DNA of 64,000 bases from Azospirillum oryzae (GTDB lineage Bacteria > Pseudomonadota > Alphaproteobacteria > Azospirillales > Azospirillaceae). The translations under genes were made by a program, and so were the position numbers. Where the stretch lies: assembly GCF_900177515.1 (NCBI RefSeq), contig NZ_FXAK01000004.1, positions 124,001 through 188,000 on the forward strand, read 5' to 3'. Positions 48,483 to 56,932 of the stretch are shown here, piece after piece (within the stretch, counting starts at the first letter, position 1; the number at the start of each line of letters is the position of its first letter). The notes beneath the pieces were generated by a model, which was given only the letters and a program-made list of their open reading frames with translations, was not told where the DNA came from and did no database searches.

Positions 48483-48647
48483 ATGATGAAGCGCCTCGCC
48501 TGCGCCCTCCTTCTCGCTCTTAGCGCCTGTGCCGGCCAGCCGGGAGCCCCCGAGCCCTCAGGCCCCTACCGCGCGCTCAACCCTGGTCGCTGGACGCCCG
48601 CTGCCGGCGACCTGCAGCCCGCCCTGCCGGGGGAGGCTGCCCGATGA
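48483..48647 (+). CDS. virB7: VirB7-type small lipoprotein
   Basis: The 54-residue protein has a lipoprotein signal (LLLALSACAG, Cys about 16), then a Pro-rich mature part of about 40 residues. It starts at ATG 48483 (or 48486). The stop overlaps the virB8 ATG by 4 bp. Size, lipobox and place between virB6 and virB8 fit VirB7, which anchors VirB9 in the outer membrane core. Confidence 0.75.
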   Translation: MMKRLACALLLALSACAGQPGAPEPSGPYRALNPGRWTPAAGDLQPALPGEAAR

Positions 48648-49363
48648 CCGCCCCACCTCCCGCCGACGCCTTCCTCGCCCGCCCGGTCGCCGCCGATCCG
48701 GCGCTGCTCGACGCCTATTTCGCCCGGGTCGCCAGCTACGAGGCCGACCGCCTGCGCAGCCACCGGCGCACCGCCCGCATGGGCATCGCGGTCGGCGCCG
48801 CCGGCGCTCTGGTCGGGCTGGCCGGGGCGCTCGCCGTCGCCGCGCTGACCCCGCTGAAAAGCGTGGTGCCGCTGGTCTTCCGCGTCGACAACACCACCGG
48901 GGCGGTGGAGCGCGTCTACGACCTGCAGGGCGGCCCGCTGCAGGCCACCGAGGCCGAGCAGCGCTATTTCCTCTGGCAGTATGTCCGCCTGCGCCAGGGC
49001 TACAGCGCCGCCGAGGCGCCCGCCAACTTCGAGGCGGTGGCCCTCTTGTCGGCGCCGCCGGTCCAGGCCGAGTATGCCGCCGAGTTCCGCGGCTCCAACC
49101 CGGCGAGCCCGCAGGTGCTGCTGGGGCGCGACGGCACGGCGACGCTGCGCTGGGTTTCCACCAGCTTTCTCGGCCCCCATCTGGCCCAGCTCCGCTTCGT
49201 CCAGCACGAGCGCAAGGGCGATGTCGCGCTGCCGGTCAAGCGCATGGTCGCCACCATCGGCTTCGACATCGTGCCGGGTCCGGTCAGCGCCTCGGCCATC
49301 AACGTCAATCCGCTCGGCTTCGTCGTCACCAGTTACCGCGCCGACATGGAGGCCACGCCATGA
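48644..49363 (+). CDS. virB8: VirB8 assembly factor
   Basis: The protein is 239 residues: cytoplasmic tail, one membrane helix (MGIAVGAAGALVGLAGALAVAAL near 45-68) and a periplasmic NTF2-like domain with FRVDNTTGAVERVYDLQGG, YFLWQYVRLRQGY and PVKRMVATIGFDIVPGPVSASAINVNPLGFVVTSYRAD. These are standard VirB8 features; the protein nucleates the inner membrane complex. It is coupled to virB7 and virB9 by 4-bp overlaps. Confidence 0.9.
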   Translation: MTAPPPADAFLARPVAADPALLDAYFARVASYEADRLRSHRRTARMGIAVGAAGALVGLAGALAVAALTPLKSVVPLVFRVDNTTGAVERVYDLQGGPLQATEAEQRYFLWQYVRLRQGYSAAEAPANFEAVALLSAPPVQAEYAAEFRGSNPASPQVLLGRDGTATLRWVSTSFLGPHLAQLRFVQHERKGDVALPVKRMVATIGFDIVPGPVSASAINVNPLGFVVTSYRADMEATP

Positions 49364-50220
49364 TCCCGCTCCGCCCCACCACCGCGGCCGCCGGCCTGTT
49401 GCTCGGCGCGCTCCTCGCCGCCGGCGCCGCCCGCGCCGAACAGGCGCCCAAGCCCGGCGGCTTCGACCCGCGGGTCCAGTTCGTCGCCTACAACCCGCTC
49501 AACGTCGTGCGCATCGTCGGCTCCCCCACCAACTCCACGCAGATCACCTTCGGGCCGGCTGAGGAGATCACCCAGGTCGCCATCGGCGACGCCGAGGCCT
49601 GGCTGGCCCAGCCGGCCGCCAACATGCTGTTCCTCAAGCCCACCGAGCGGCGCGCCGCCACCAACGCCCAGGTCGTCACCCGGCGCCCCGACGGCAGCTT
49701 GCGCTCCTACCAGCTGCGCCTCGTCGCCGAGCAGGGCGGGGAGGGCACCGATAGCACCATGTACGCCGTCCATTTCCGCTACCCGCAGGACGAGCGCGCC
49801 GAGCGGGCCGCCCGCCGGGCCCAGGCGGCGGAGCGGGCGCGGGAGCGGGACGCGCAGGTTCGGCTCGCCGCCGCCTGGGCCGAGGGCCCGCGCAACTGGC
49901 GCTACGTCGCCCAGGGCTCGGCAACCCTGGAGCCGGCCGAGGTCAGCGACAACGGCCGCCAGACCGCGTTTCGCTTTCCCGGCAGCCGGCGCGTCCCGGT
50001 GATCTACGCGGTGGCCCCGGACGGCGCCGAGGCGATCGTCCCCGCCACCATGGCCGGTGACACCGCCGTCGTCCAGACCACCGCCCGGGCCTTCCTGCTG
50101 CGCGACGGGCGGGAGGTCCTGCGCATCGTCAACCGCGGCTTCGACCCGGCCGGCCGCGATCCCGGCACCGGCACCGGCATGCCCGGCCTCACCCGCAGCG
50201 TCAGGAGCGCCGGGCCATGA
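49360..50220 (+). CDS. virB9: VirB9 outer membrane core protein
   Basis: The protein is 286 residues from ATG 49360, with signal peptide LLGALLAAGAARAEQ. Domains: FDPRVQFVAYNPLNVVRIVGSPTNSTQITFGPAEEITQVAIGDAEAW near 35-80 (VirB9 N-terminal), and RNWRYVAQGSATLEPAEVSDNGRQTAFRFPGSRRVPVIYAVAPDG near 185-230 (C-terminal). VirB9 forms the outer ring of the channel with VirB7 and VirB10. A charged coiled segment (RAERAARRAQAAERARERDAQ) links the two parts. Confidence 0.92.
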   Translation: MIPLRPTTAAAGLLLGALLAAGAARAEQAPKPGGFDPRVQFVAYNPLNVVRIVGSPTNSTQITFGPAEEITQVAIGDAEAWLAQPAANMLFLKPTERRAATNAQVVTRRPDGSLRSYQLRLVAEQGGEGTDSTMYAVHFRYPQDERAERAARRAQAAERARERDAQVRLAAAWAEGPRNWRYVAQGSATLEPAEVSDNGRQTAFRFPGSRRVPVIYAVAPDGAEAIVPATMAGDTAVVQTTARAFLLRDGREVLRIVNRGFDPAGRDPGTGTGMPGLTRSVRSAGP

Positions 50221-51332
50221 CCGACGATCCCACCTCCCCGCCGCCCGGCGGCGCGCTTGCCGGCGAGCGCCACGTCTCCGAAGTTGCCGGCCGCGCCCCC
50301 GCCGTTGGCCGCAAGGCCGGCATCGGCGCGCTCCTCGCCGGCACGGTGCTGGCCTGCGGCGCCATCCTGCTGACCGCGGAGAAGCCCAACCTGAAACCGC
50401 AGGACGGCCCGCCGCAGGTGGCACGCCCGGCCATCCGCTACGAACCTCCGCCGCCATTGCCTGTGCAGCCGGCGGCGCTGGCGGTTCCGCCGCTGCCGCC
50501 ACCGCCGCTGCCCCCAACGCTGCCCGAACCGCCACCGGCGCTCGCCCCGGCCCGGACGGCGCCGCAGCACCCGCCGCGCCTGCTCGTCTACACAGCCAGC
50601 GGAACCGGGGCCGGCCCCGCCACTCCGGGAGGCCCAAACGGCACCGTGCCGCTGGCCGGTGTTTCCGGCCCGCCCGGCAGCGGGCAACCGGCCGCGGGCG
50701 CGTTGGCCACGCGCCTGCAGCCGACCCGGCTGAGCGGCGTCGCGGCTGGCGTGCTGAGGAACCAACCTTATCTGCTCACCACCGGCACCGTCATCCCCTG
50801 CATCCTGCAGACCGCCATGGACTCCACCCTGCCCGGCTTCGTCACCTGCGTCGTGCCGCAGGACGTGCTCGGCAAGACCGGGCTGACCCTGCTCGACCGC
50901 GGCACCAGGGTGGTCGGCGAGTTCCGCGGCGGCGTCCGCCAGGGGGTGGAGCGGATGTTCGTCGTCTGGACGCGCGCCGAGACGCCGCAGGGCGTGGTGA
51001 TCGCGCTCGACAGCCCGGCCACCGACCCGCTCGGGCGCTCGGGCCTCGACGGCGAGGTCGACCGCCATTTCTGGCAGCGCTTCGGCGGGGCGCTGCTGCT
51101 GTCCTTCGTCGACGGCGCCATCCAGGCCGGCGTGGCCGCGGCGTCGAAGGAGGGCACCACCACCATCAACACCGGCCGGACCCAGTCGGTGATCGCCGAG
51201 AGCCTGCGCGGCAGCATCGACCTGCCGCCCACCCTGATCAAGAACCCGGGCGAGCTGGTCAGCGTCTTCGTCGCCCGCGACCTCGACTTCTCCAGCGTCT
51301 ACCGCCTCCAGCCGGCCGGAGGCCCGCCATGA
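50217..51332 (+). CDS. virB10: VirB10 energy-sensing channel protein
   Basis: The 371-residue protein has one inner membrane helix (GIGALLAGTVLACGAILLTA near 34-53) and a long Pro-rich region (about 60-130). The TrbI/VirB10 C-terminal domain begins LTTGTVIPCILQTAMDSTLPGFVTCVVPQDVLGKTGLTLLDRGTRVVGEF and ends KNPGELVSVFVARDLDFSSVY. It spans both membranes and links ATP use to the outer pore. Confidence 0.93.
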   Translation: MTDDPTSPPPGGALAGERHVSEVAGRAPAVGRKAGIGALLAGTVLACGAILLTAEKPNLKPQDGPPQVARPAIRYEPPPPLPVQPAALAVPPLPPPPLPPTLPEPPPALAPARTAPQHPPRLLVYTASGTGAGPATPGGPNGTVPLAGVSGPPGSGQPAAGALATRLQPTRLSGVAAGVLRNQPYLLTTGTVIPCILQTAMDSTLPGFVTCVVPQDVLGKTGLTLLDRGTRVVGEFRGGVRQGVERMFVVWTRAETPQGVVIALDSPATDPLGRSGLDGEVDRHFWQRFGGALLLSFVDGAIQAGVAAASKEGTTTINTGRTQSVIAESLRGSIDLPPTLIKNPGELVSVFVARDLDFSSVYRLQPAGGPP

Positions 51333-52402
51333 CGCGCCCTGCCATACGCCTTGGCACGCGCCCCGGCGAGACCACCTTGCGCCTGCTGCTGGAGCCGCTC
51401 ACCGCCCTGCTCGCCGACAAGGAGGTCACCGAGCTGGTGGTCAACCGGCCGGGCGAGGCCGGGGTGGAGCGGGCGGGCGTCTGGTCCTGGCACGCGCTGC
51501 CGGATCTCGGCTTCGAGCGGCTCGACGCCATCGCCACGCTGTGCGCCGCCCTGTCGCAGCAGGATGTCGGGCCGCAGCAGCCGCTGTGCGCCTCGGTGCT
51601 GCCGGACGGCGAGCGGGTGCAGATCGCCCGCCCGCCGGCGGTCGCCGCCGGCACGCTCAGCCTGACCATCCGCCGGCCGTCCCGCAGCACGCCCACCGTC
51701 GCCGCGCTGGCCGCCGGCGGCCTCTTCGCCCGCACCCGGCCCTCCTCCCGCCAGCCCTCCCCCGCCGACGCCCGGCTGAGGGCGCTGCACCGGGCGCAGG
51801 ACTGGCAGCGCTTTTTCCCGCTGGCGGTCCAAACGAAGAAGACGGTGGTGGTCACCGGCGACACCGGCTCGGGCAAGACCACCGTCGCCAAGGCGCTGAT
51901 CGGCGCCATTCCGCCCGACGAGCGGCTCATCACCATCGAGGACACCGCCGAATTCATCGGCCTGCCCCAGCGCAACCGCGTGGCGCTCTTCTACAGCAAG
52001 GGCGGCCAGGGCGTGGCGCCGGTCGGGCCGGAGGCGCTGATCGAGGCGGCCTTGCGCATGCGCCCCGACCGCATCCTGATGCAGGAGCTGCGCGACGGCG
52101 CCGCCTTCACCTTCCTGCGGGCACTGGCCGCCGGCCATCCCGGCGGCATCACCACCTGCCATGCCGGCAGCGCCGCCGGGGCGTTTGACGCGCTGCGGCT
52201 GATGGTCAAGCAGAACGAGGCCGGCCGCCACATCGCCGACGCCGACCTGCACGCGCTGTTGCGCCGGCACATCGACGTCATCGCCCAATGCCGGCGCGAC
52301 GCCGACGGCTTCGCCATCGAGGAGGTCTTCTTCGACCCCGCGGCCGGCGCCCCTCCCGGGGATGCCCCCGCGGACGCCGTGTCCATACGCGCCGCCGGCT
52401 GA
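51329..52402 (+). CDS. virB11: VirB11 conjugation ATPase
   Basis: The protein is 357 residues. N-terminal domain about 1-150; Walker A VTGDTGSGKTTVAKAL near 178, Asp box ERLITIEDTAEF near 200, Walker B MRPDRILMQELRDGAAFTFLRALAAGHPGGITTCHAGS near 247-285, including the His box. This is a hexameric traffic ATPase at the channel base. The start overlaps virB10 by 4 bp. All motifs are intact. Confidence 0.93.
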   Translation: MTRPAIRLGTRPGETTLRLLLEPLTALLADKEVTELVVNRPGEAGVERAGVWSWHALPDLGFERLDAIATLCAALSQQDVGPQQPLCASVLPDGERVQIARPPAVAAGTLSLTIRRPSRSTPTVAALAAGGLFARTRPSSRQPSPADARLRALHRAQDWQRFFPLAVQTKKTVVVTGDTGSGKTTVAKALIGAIPPDERLITIEDTAEFIGLPQRNRVALFYSKGGQGVAPVGPEALIEAALRMRPDRILMQELRDGAAFTFLRALAAGHPGGITTCHAGSAAGAFDALRLMVKQNEAGRHIADADLHALLRRHIDVIAQCRRDADGFAIEEVFFDPAAGAPPGDAPADAVSIRAAG

Positions 52403-52411
52403 GGAGGGCCT

Positions 52412-54556
52412 TTGCGAAGGATGGACGGCTTCACCGACTGGCCGGCCGCCGCCAAGGCGCTGGCCGCCCTGGTGGCGGTGCTGGCGCTGGCGCTGCTGTG
52501 GTCGGCCGTCGCCTCGCTGGTTTTCCTCGCCGGCACCGGCCTGCTCACCGCCGACACGCTGCCCCTGGCGCAGTTCTGGCTCTATCTCCAGCATTACGGC
52601 CTGCACCACCCGGTGGCCGGTCCCTGGCTGCGGCTGGCGGCGGCGGTGGCCACCGCGGTGCCGGTGCTGCTCCTGCTCGGCCGGCTGGCGCGCGGCGGCT
52701 GGCCGCGCCGCAGCCGGCCGCTGCACGGCGAGACGCGCTGGGCCGGGCGGCGGGCGCTGGTGCGGGCCGGCTTTTACGCACGCGGCGGCGGGCTGTTCGT
52801 CGGGCGCGACCGCCAGGGCCGGGCCTTGCGTTTCGGCGGACCCGAGCATGTCGTCTGCTATGCGCCGACGCGCTCGGGAAAAGGGGTGGGGCTGGTGATC
52901 CCCAACGCCCTGCTCTACGAGGCCTCCCTGGTCTGCCTCGACGTGAAGAAGGAGACCTGGGCGGCAACCGCCGGCATCCGGGCTGCGGCCGGGCAGCGGG
53001 TGGTGCTGTTCGATCCGCTCGCCCCGGACGGGCGCACCGCGCGCTACAACCCCTTCAGCTATGTGCGCCGCGCCAGCATCGACGCGTTCGAGGACATCCA
53101 GCGCATCGCCCAGATGGTCTTCCCCCATGCCGGCGGCGACCAGCAGTTCTGGACCGACGCCGCGCGCTCGGCCTTCACCGGGGCGGCCGGCTTCCTGGCG
53201 GAAACGCCGGAGCTGCCCTTGACCTTCGGCGAGGTGCTGCGGCTCCTGTCCAGCGTCGACGGCGCGCGCTCGATGATCGAGCGCATCGAGTCCCGGCGCC
53301 GGCGGGGCCGGCCCTACACCGAAGCGACGGTGAAGGCGCTGGAGGATTACCTGAAGGGCTCGCCCGACCTGGTGAACTCGATCCGCAAGACGATCACCGC
53401 CCGGCTGTCCTTGTGGTTCAACCCGCGCATCGACGCCGCCACCGCCGAGAGCGACTTCGACCTGCGGGCGCTGCGCTCCTCGCTGCACGCCGTCTACATC
53501 GGCGTCACGCCCGACAACATCGCCCGGCTGCGCCCCTTGCTGGCGCTGTTCTTCCAGCAGCTGATCGACCTCACCGTGCGCACGCTGCCCCAGCACGAGC
53601 CGGCGGCGCGCCACCAGGTGCTGCTGCTCCTGGACGAGTTCCCGCTGCTGGGGCCGATGCCGATGCTGGCCGACGCCTTCGCCTATGTCGCCGGCTACAA
53701 CATGCGCCTCATGCTGATCCTGCAGAGCAAGGCGCAGCTGCGCGACCGCGACCTCTACGGCCCCGACAAGGCGGCGGCCATCCTCGACAATTGCGGGCTG
53801 GAGGTGGTGTTCGGCACCAAGGATCTGAAACTCTGCGAGGAGCTGAGCGCCCGGCTCGGCTACGACACGGTGGAGGGCAGCTCGAAGAGCGGCCCGCGCT
53901 ACTGGCGGCTGTTCCGCCGCGACCGGCTGACCCGGACGGAGACGGACCAGCGCCGGGCGCTGCTGCTGCCGCAGGAGATCGCCCGGCTGAAACCGCGCGA
54001 CGCCATCCTGCTGCGCCCCGGGATGGAGCCGATCCGGGCGCGGCGCATCCGCCACTTCGAGGACCCCACCTTCACCCGTCTGCTCCGCCCGGCCCCGGGG
54101 GTGCCGGCGATCGACGTTCCGGTGCGCCTCGACCAGGGCAAGGGCTTCGAGCCCATCGCCGCCGAGGCCGAAGCCGAAACCGCCCCCCCGCCGCCGGCGC
54201 GGCCGGTCCGGCGGCGGGCGGCGCGGCCGAAGGGGAAGCCTCGGACGACGAAGGCCGCCGACCAGGCCGGCGGCGACGACACCGCGGCGTCCGGCACGGA
54301 CGGCCGTCCCCCGCCCCCGGCCGGCCGGGCCGCGTCACGGCCCCCCTATGAGCCGGAGCTGCGGCCGCACCAGGCGGACGGGCTGATCGCGGCCATCCTC
54401 GGCACCGAGGTCGACCTCGGTGCCTACGGGGTGGAGGACGCCAAGGCGGTGGTGGCGGCCATTATCGACGCCGTGCCGACCGTCGAAAGCCGCGGCCGCG
54501 GCGCTGCCGGCGGACCGCCGGATGCCGCCGGCACGTCTCCACCACAAAAGAGGTGA
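52412..54556 (+). CDS. virD4: VirD4/TraG type IV coupling protein
   Basis: The 714-residue protein starts at TTG 52412 behind a GAGGAGGG site; ATG 52421 is an alternative. Two N-terminal membrane helices (AALVAVLALALLWSAVASLVFLAG and LRLAAAVATAVPVLLLLGRL) precede the P-loop CYAPTRSGKGVGLVIPNALLYEASLVCLDVKKE near 150 and Walker B VLLLLDEFPLLGPMPMLADAFAYVAGYNMRL near 405. It brings the relaxase-DNA complex to the channel. The C-terminal 150 residues are Pro/Arg-rich and end in a predicted helical domain (LIAAILGTEVDLGAYGVEDAKAVVAAIID), which may recognise substrates. Confidence 0.92.
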   Translation: MRRMDGFTDWPAAAKALAALVAVLALALLWSAVASLVFLAGTGLLTADTLPLAQFWLYLQHYGLHHPVAGPWLRLAAAVATAVPVLLLLGRLARGGWPRRSRPLHGETRWAGRRALVRAGFYARGGGLFVGRDRQGRALRFGGPEHVVCYAPTRSGKGVGLVIPNALLYEASLVCLDVKKETWAATAGIRAAAGQRVVLFDPLAPDGRTARYNPFSYVRRASIDAFEDIQRIAQMVFPHAGGDQQFWTDAARSAFTGAAGFLAETPELPLTFGEVLRLLSSVDGARSMIERIESRRRRGRPYTEATVKALEDYLKGSPDLVNSIRKTITARLSLWFNPRIDAATAESDFDLRALRSSLHAVYIGVTPDNIARLRPLLALFFQQLIDLTVRTLPQHEPAARHQVLLLLDEFPLLGPMPMLADAFAYVAGYNMRLMLILQSKAQLRDRDLYGPDKAAAILDNCGLEVVFGTKDLKLCEELSARLGYDTVEGSSKSGPRYWRLFRRDRLTRTETDQRRALLLPQEIARLKPRDAILLRPGMEPIRARRIRHFEDPTFTRLLRPAPGVPAIDVPVRLDQGKGFEPIAAEAEAETAPPPPARPVRRRAARPKGKPRTTKAADQAGGDDTAASGTDGRPPPPAGRAASRPPYEPELRPHQADGLIAAILGTEVDLGAYGVEDAKAVVAAIIDAVPTVESRGRGAAGGPPDAAGTSPPQKR

Positions 54557-54568
54557 GCCGTGACAACT

Positions 54569-54588
54569 CCGCCCGCTGAAGCAGGCGG
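54569..54588. terminator. Hairpin after the virB/virD4 operon
   Basis: CCGCC-C-GCT-GA-AGC-A-GGCGG forms a compact hairpin 13 bases after virD4, followed by CTTCTG and no strong U-run. It may be a weak terminator. The reverse strand (AAGCCGCCTGCTTCAGCGGGCGGAG) also resembles the end hairpin of IS200/IS605-type elements. Confidence 0.4.
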
Positions 54589-55163
54589 CTTCTGAGGCAA
54601 GCTACGCCGCAACCGGCACGCTTAGCGCCCCAAGGCCGTCTCCCGGCCCCAGTTGTGAGACTGCCCTCTGCAGGATGACCTTTGCCGCCGGAAAGCCCTA
54701 TTGACCCCGTCCTCTAGCCCGGAGCGTCACCCGCAGGGCCGAGACAGGACCGGGCTTGGTGCCGGCGGACGGCAGCGGCGCCGTTGCCCCGGTGCTGGCT
54801 CGGGGAGGAGGCGCGGCAGCGGCGACGAGTAGCACCGGAGAACGGTAGCGAGCCGCCTGACGCTTTCCAAGCTCCGGGATCCTACGGTCTCCGATACATC
54901 ACCGGGAGGAAAATCCCTCGTCGCCTGCCATGCCCCCCGCAAGGTGCGGTGCCTCCCGCGGCAGCATTGGTGCCTCGCTGCCGGGATCCAAGCCCTGCCC
55001 GTCGCCTGCACCGCCGACGCCTTGACGAGACTCGGCGTCATTGCCGCCCTGTGGGGGCAGGACAGCATGATCCGCGAGCCTGGAGCGCCCCGGCATTCCA
55101 GCCGACGTCGAGGCGCTGCCGGCGGGTGGTGTTGGAGGGGGAATGCGGGTCATGGCTGGCTGG
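54589..55163. other. Gene-free stretch, possible mobile-element relic
   Basis: About 575 GC-rich bases hold only short overlapping open frames without codon bias or recognisable domains. The left border has the hairpin at 54569-54588. The minus strand could be the remains of an IS605-like accessory element, but I could not recognise a TnpB protein. Confidence 0.3.
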
Positions 55164-55619
55164 TCAGACCATCATCTGCCCGGCAGGCGAAGCAGGGAGT
55201 CCGGCATCACCGGCGGAAAGCGCGGCTTCCCAGATGCGGCCAAGCTCAAAGAGACTGTCGCATTGAAGTTTTTTCATGATTCGCGATCGATGGATTTCAA
55301 CCGTCTTTGGGCTGATGTTCATATCGAAAGCGATGGTCTTGTTATTTTTCCCATCGGCGAGACCGCCCAGGACGTCAGCTTCTCGGGGCGTCAGTCGAGC
55401 CAGCCGCTTGACTGCATCCCGCCGTCTGTTCTCAACACCAATACCGCACGTTTGCAGCAGCAGTGCGACAGGGGAGGATGGTGTGCCTGCCTTGGCCGCC
55501 AAGGTGTCGAACCGCTTCGAAACGTAGGCGTCCATCGCATCCAGAGCATGCGCCAGCGCAGGCGATATGTCCTCGGATAACGGAGGGTCTGACATCGATA
55601 TGGACTTACGATGAGGCAT
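55164..55619 (-). CDS. LuxR/FixJ-type HTH regulator
   Basis: The protein is 151 residues from ATG 55619 (ATG 55595 also possible; neither has a strong ribosome site). The C-terminal HTH is LARLTPREADVLGGLADGKNNKTIAFDMNISPKTVEIHRSRIMKKLQCDSLFELGRIWEAA, close to the FixJ output domain. There is no receiver domain with the usual Asp; the first 80 residues are of unknown type. It is a paralogue of the next gene and the last of a four-gene minus-strand cluster. Confidence 0.82.
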   Translation of the reverse strand: MPHRKSISMSDPPLSEDISPALAHALDAMDAYVSKRFDTLAAKAGTPSSPVALLLQTCGIGVENRRRDAVKRLARLTPREADVLGGLADGKNNKTIAFDMNISPKTVEIHRSRIMKKLQCDSLFELGRIWEAALSAGDAGLPASPAGQMMV

Positions 55620-55759
55620 GATACGGGACTTTCCACGGTCGATTTTTACGGGCTTTTCCAGCCTCTGTTGGGGGCGCAGACGCTGATTTCGAGAACGGAA
55701 GGCGCTCGGATATCCGCAACAGCCAGGCATTGTTCAGTCTGCTGTTCGGAGACCAGACG

Positions 55760-56395
55760 CTATCGCGTCACCATCGTCTCTTGGCTGCTCCACACAGCGG
55801 CTTCCCACGCGCGCCCGAGCGCGAAGAGGCCGGAGCATCCCAGCTTCTCCATGATGCGGGCCCGGTGACACTCCACCGTCTTGGCGCTGATGCCGAGATC
55901 AGCTGCGATGGCCCTGGAGCTTTTGCCGGCGACCAGACGCACCAGCACGTCGACCTCGCGCGCCGTCAGCTGGGCGAGGCGCGCCACCATGTCCCGCCCG
56001 CGGAACTGAGAGGCTTTGCCGTTGGCCGTCAGCGCCGCGGCGAAGCCGGGCGGCGGGCGGTCAGGCTGATCGCCGACCACGCGCCTGCGCGCCGCCTGCA
56101 CCAACGGGGTGAGGGCGGTTCCGATCGTCAGCTCGCCCAAGCCAGCGGTGATGCTGCCGCCGCACCGCTGCTCGAGCATCGTCGCCCGCGATTCGCAGCG
56201 CTCGGCGTCCTCCAACAGCATGGAGACGGTCGCGGCCGAGGCGCGATTGACCATCGCCAGCGCGTCGGCGCGATCATCGGCTGCCCGCTGGCGAAGCTGG
56301 TCGACGGACAAATGATCGATATACGGCAATTGGGCGTCGGGCATGCTCTTGCCCTTGCACCCGCCGACTACAGCGGTATGCTCATGGTTGATCAT
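55760..56395 (-). CDS. LuxR/FixJ-type HTH regulator (paralogue)
   Basis: The protein is 211 residues from ATG 56395 with AGGAAG upstream. The C-terminal HTH is LAQLTAREVDVLVRLVAGKSSRAIAADLGISAKTVECHRARIMEKLGCSGLFALGRAWEAAV, strongly similar to the neighbour at 55164. The N-terminal half is helical (QLRQRAADDRADALAMVNRASAATVSMLLEDAERCESRATMLEQRC), not a receiver domain, and could be a dimerisation or sensory part. The pair probably arose by duplication. Confidence 0.82.
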   Translation of the reverse strand: MINHEHTAVVGGCKGKSMPDAQLPYIDHLSVDQLRQRAADDRADALAMVNRASAATVSMLLEDAERCESRATMLEQRCGGSITAGLGELTIGTALTPLVQAARRRVVGDQPDRPPPGFAAALTANGKASQFRGRDMVARLAQLTAREVDVLVRLVAGKSSRAIAADLGISAKTVECHRARIMEKLGCSGLFALGRAWEAAVWSSQETMVTR

Positions 56396-56451
56396 CGTTG
56401 CTTCCTACGGCTACGGGTGATCGTCCGGGTTGGGTAACCGACTTGGGGCAG

Positions 56452-56481
56452 GGCGTCCGCTTGTGTCACCAAGTGGACGCC
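56452..56481 (-). terminator. Hairpin between the PAS-LuxR pair and the downstream LuxR genes
   Basis: A 12-bp stem (GGCGTCCGCTTG with CAAGTGGACGCC, one G-T wobble) and 6-base loop begin just after the stop of the gene ending at 56494. There is no T-run. It may terminate or attenuate the upstream transcript before the LuxR gene at 56395. Confidence 0.5.
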
Positions 56482-56493
56482 CATCAGCCGCGA

Positions 56494-56922
56494 TCAGGCG
56501 GCCTGGATTTCGGCAATCAGCGTCGGCATCACGAGGCAATTCGCAGCCGAGCGGAAGCCGCCACGATCCGAACGGTAGTCGGCTGGCAGATCGACGCCTT
56601 GCTTCGCAAAGGCAGCGCGCGTGTTCTCCCAGGTCGCGTCGAACTCTGGGGTGCCGTAGGCGCGCGGATCGTGGGCCAGAACCCGACCGGCCCCGAGGAT
56701 TGCAGCGCTGATCCGCAGCAGACCGGTGGTATCGCTCACCAATTCGTGCAGTGCCTTATCCGCACCTTCAGTCATCGCATGAGCACGGCCAGTATCTTCG
56801 GTGGCGTGCAGCAGCACCAGCAGGTCAGACCAACTGGCTTCAACCTCAGCCTGGGAGATGCCCTTGTCGATCATTGCTTGCTTATACGAGGAAAAATCAG
56901 TGTTAGCGACACGGATACCCAT
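56494..56922 (-). CDS. Hypothetical protein linked to the PAS-LuxR regulator
   Basis: The protein is 142 residues from ATG 56922, chosen for the GGAG eight bases upstream. Mostly helical: SSYKQAMIDKGISQAEVEASWSDLLVLLHATEDTGRAHAMTEGADKALHELV..., then DPRAYGTPEFDATWENTRAAFAKQGVDLPADYRSDRGGFRSAANCLVMPTLIAEIQAA. I do not recognise a family, and there is no membrane segment. It begins 10 bp after the PAS-LuxR stop, so the two are an operon and it may be an effector or partner of that regulator. Confidence 0.7.
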   Translation of the reverse strand: MGIRVANTDFSSYKQAMIDKGISQAEVEASWSDLLVLLHATEDTGRAHAMTEGADKALHELVSDTTGLLRISAAILGAGRVLAHDPRAYGTPEFDATWENTRAAFAKQGVDLPADYRSDRGGFRSAANCLVMPTLIAEIQAA

Positions 56923-56932
56923 GAAATTCTCC

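Noticed and set aside
51299..54055. 918-codon minus-strand frame opposite virB11-virD4
   Set aside because: Shadow of real conjugation genes with conserved ATPase motifs on the plus strand.
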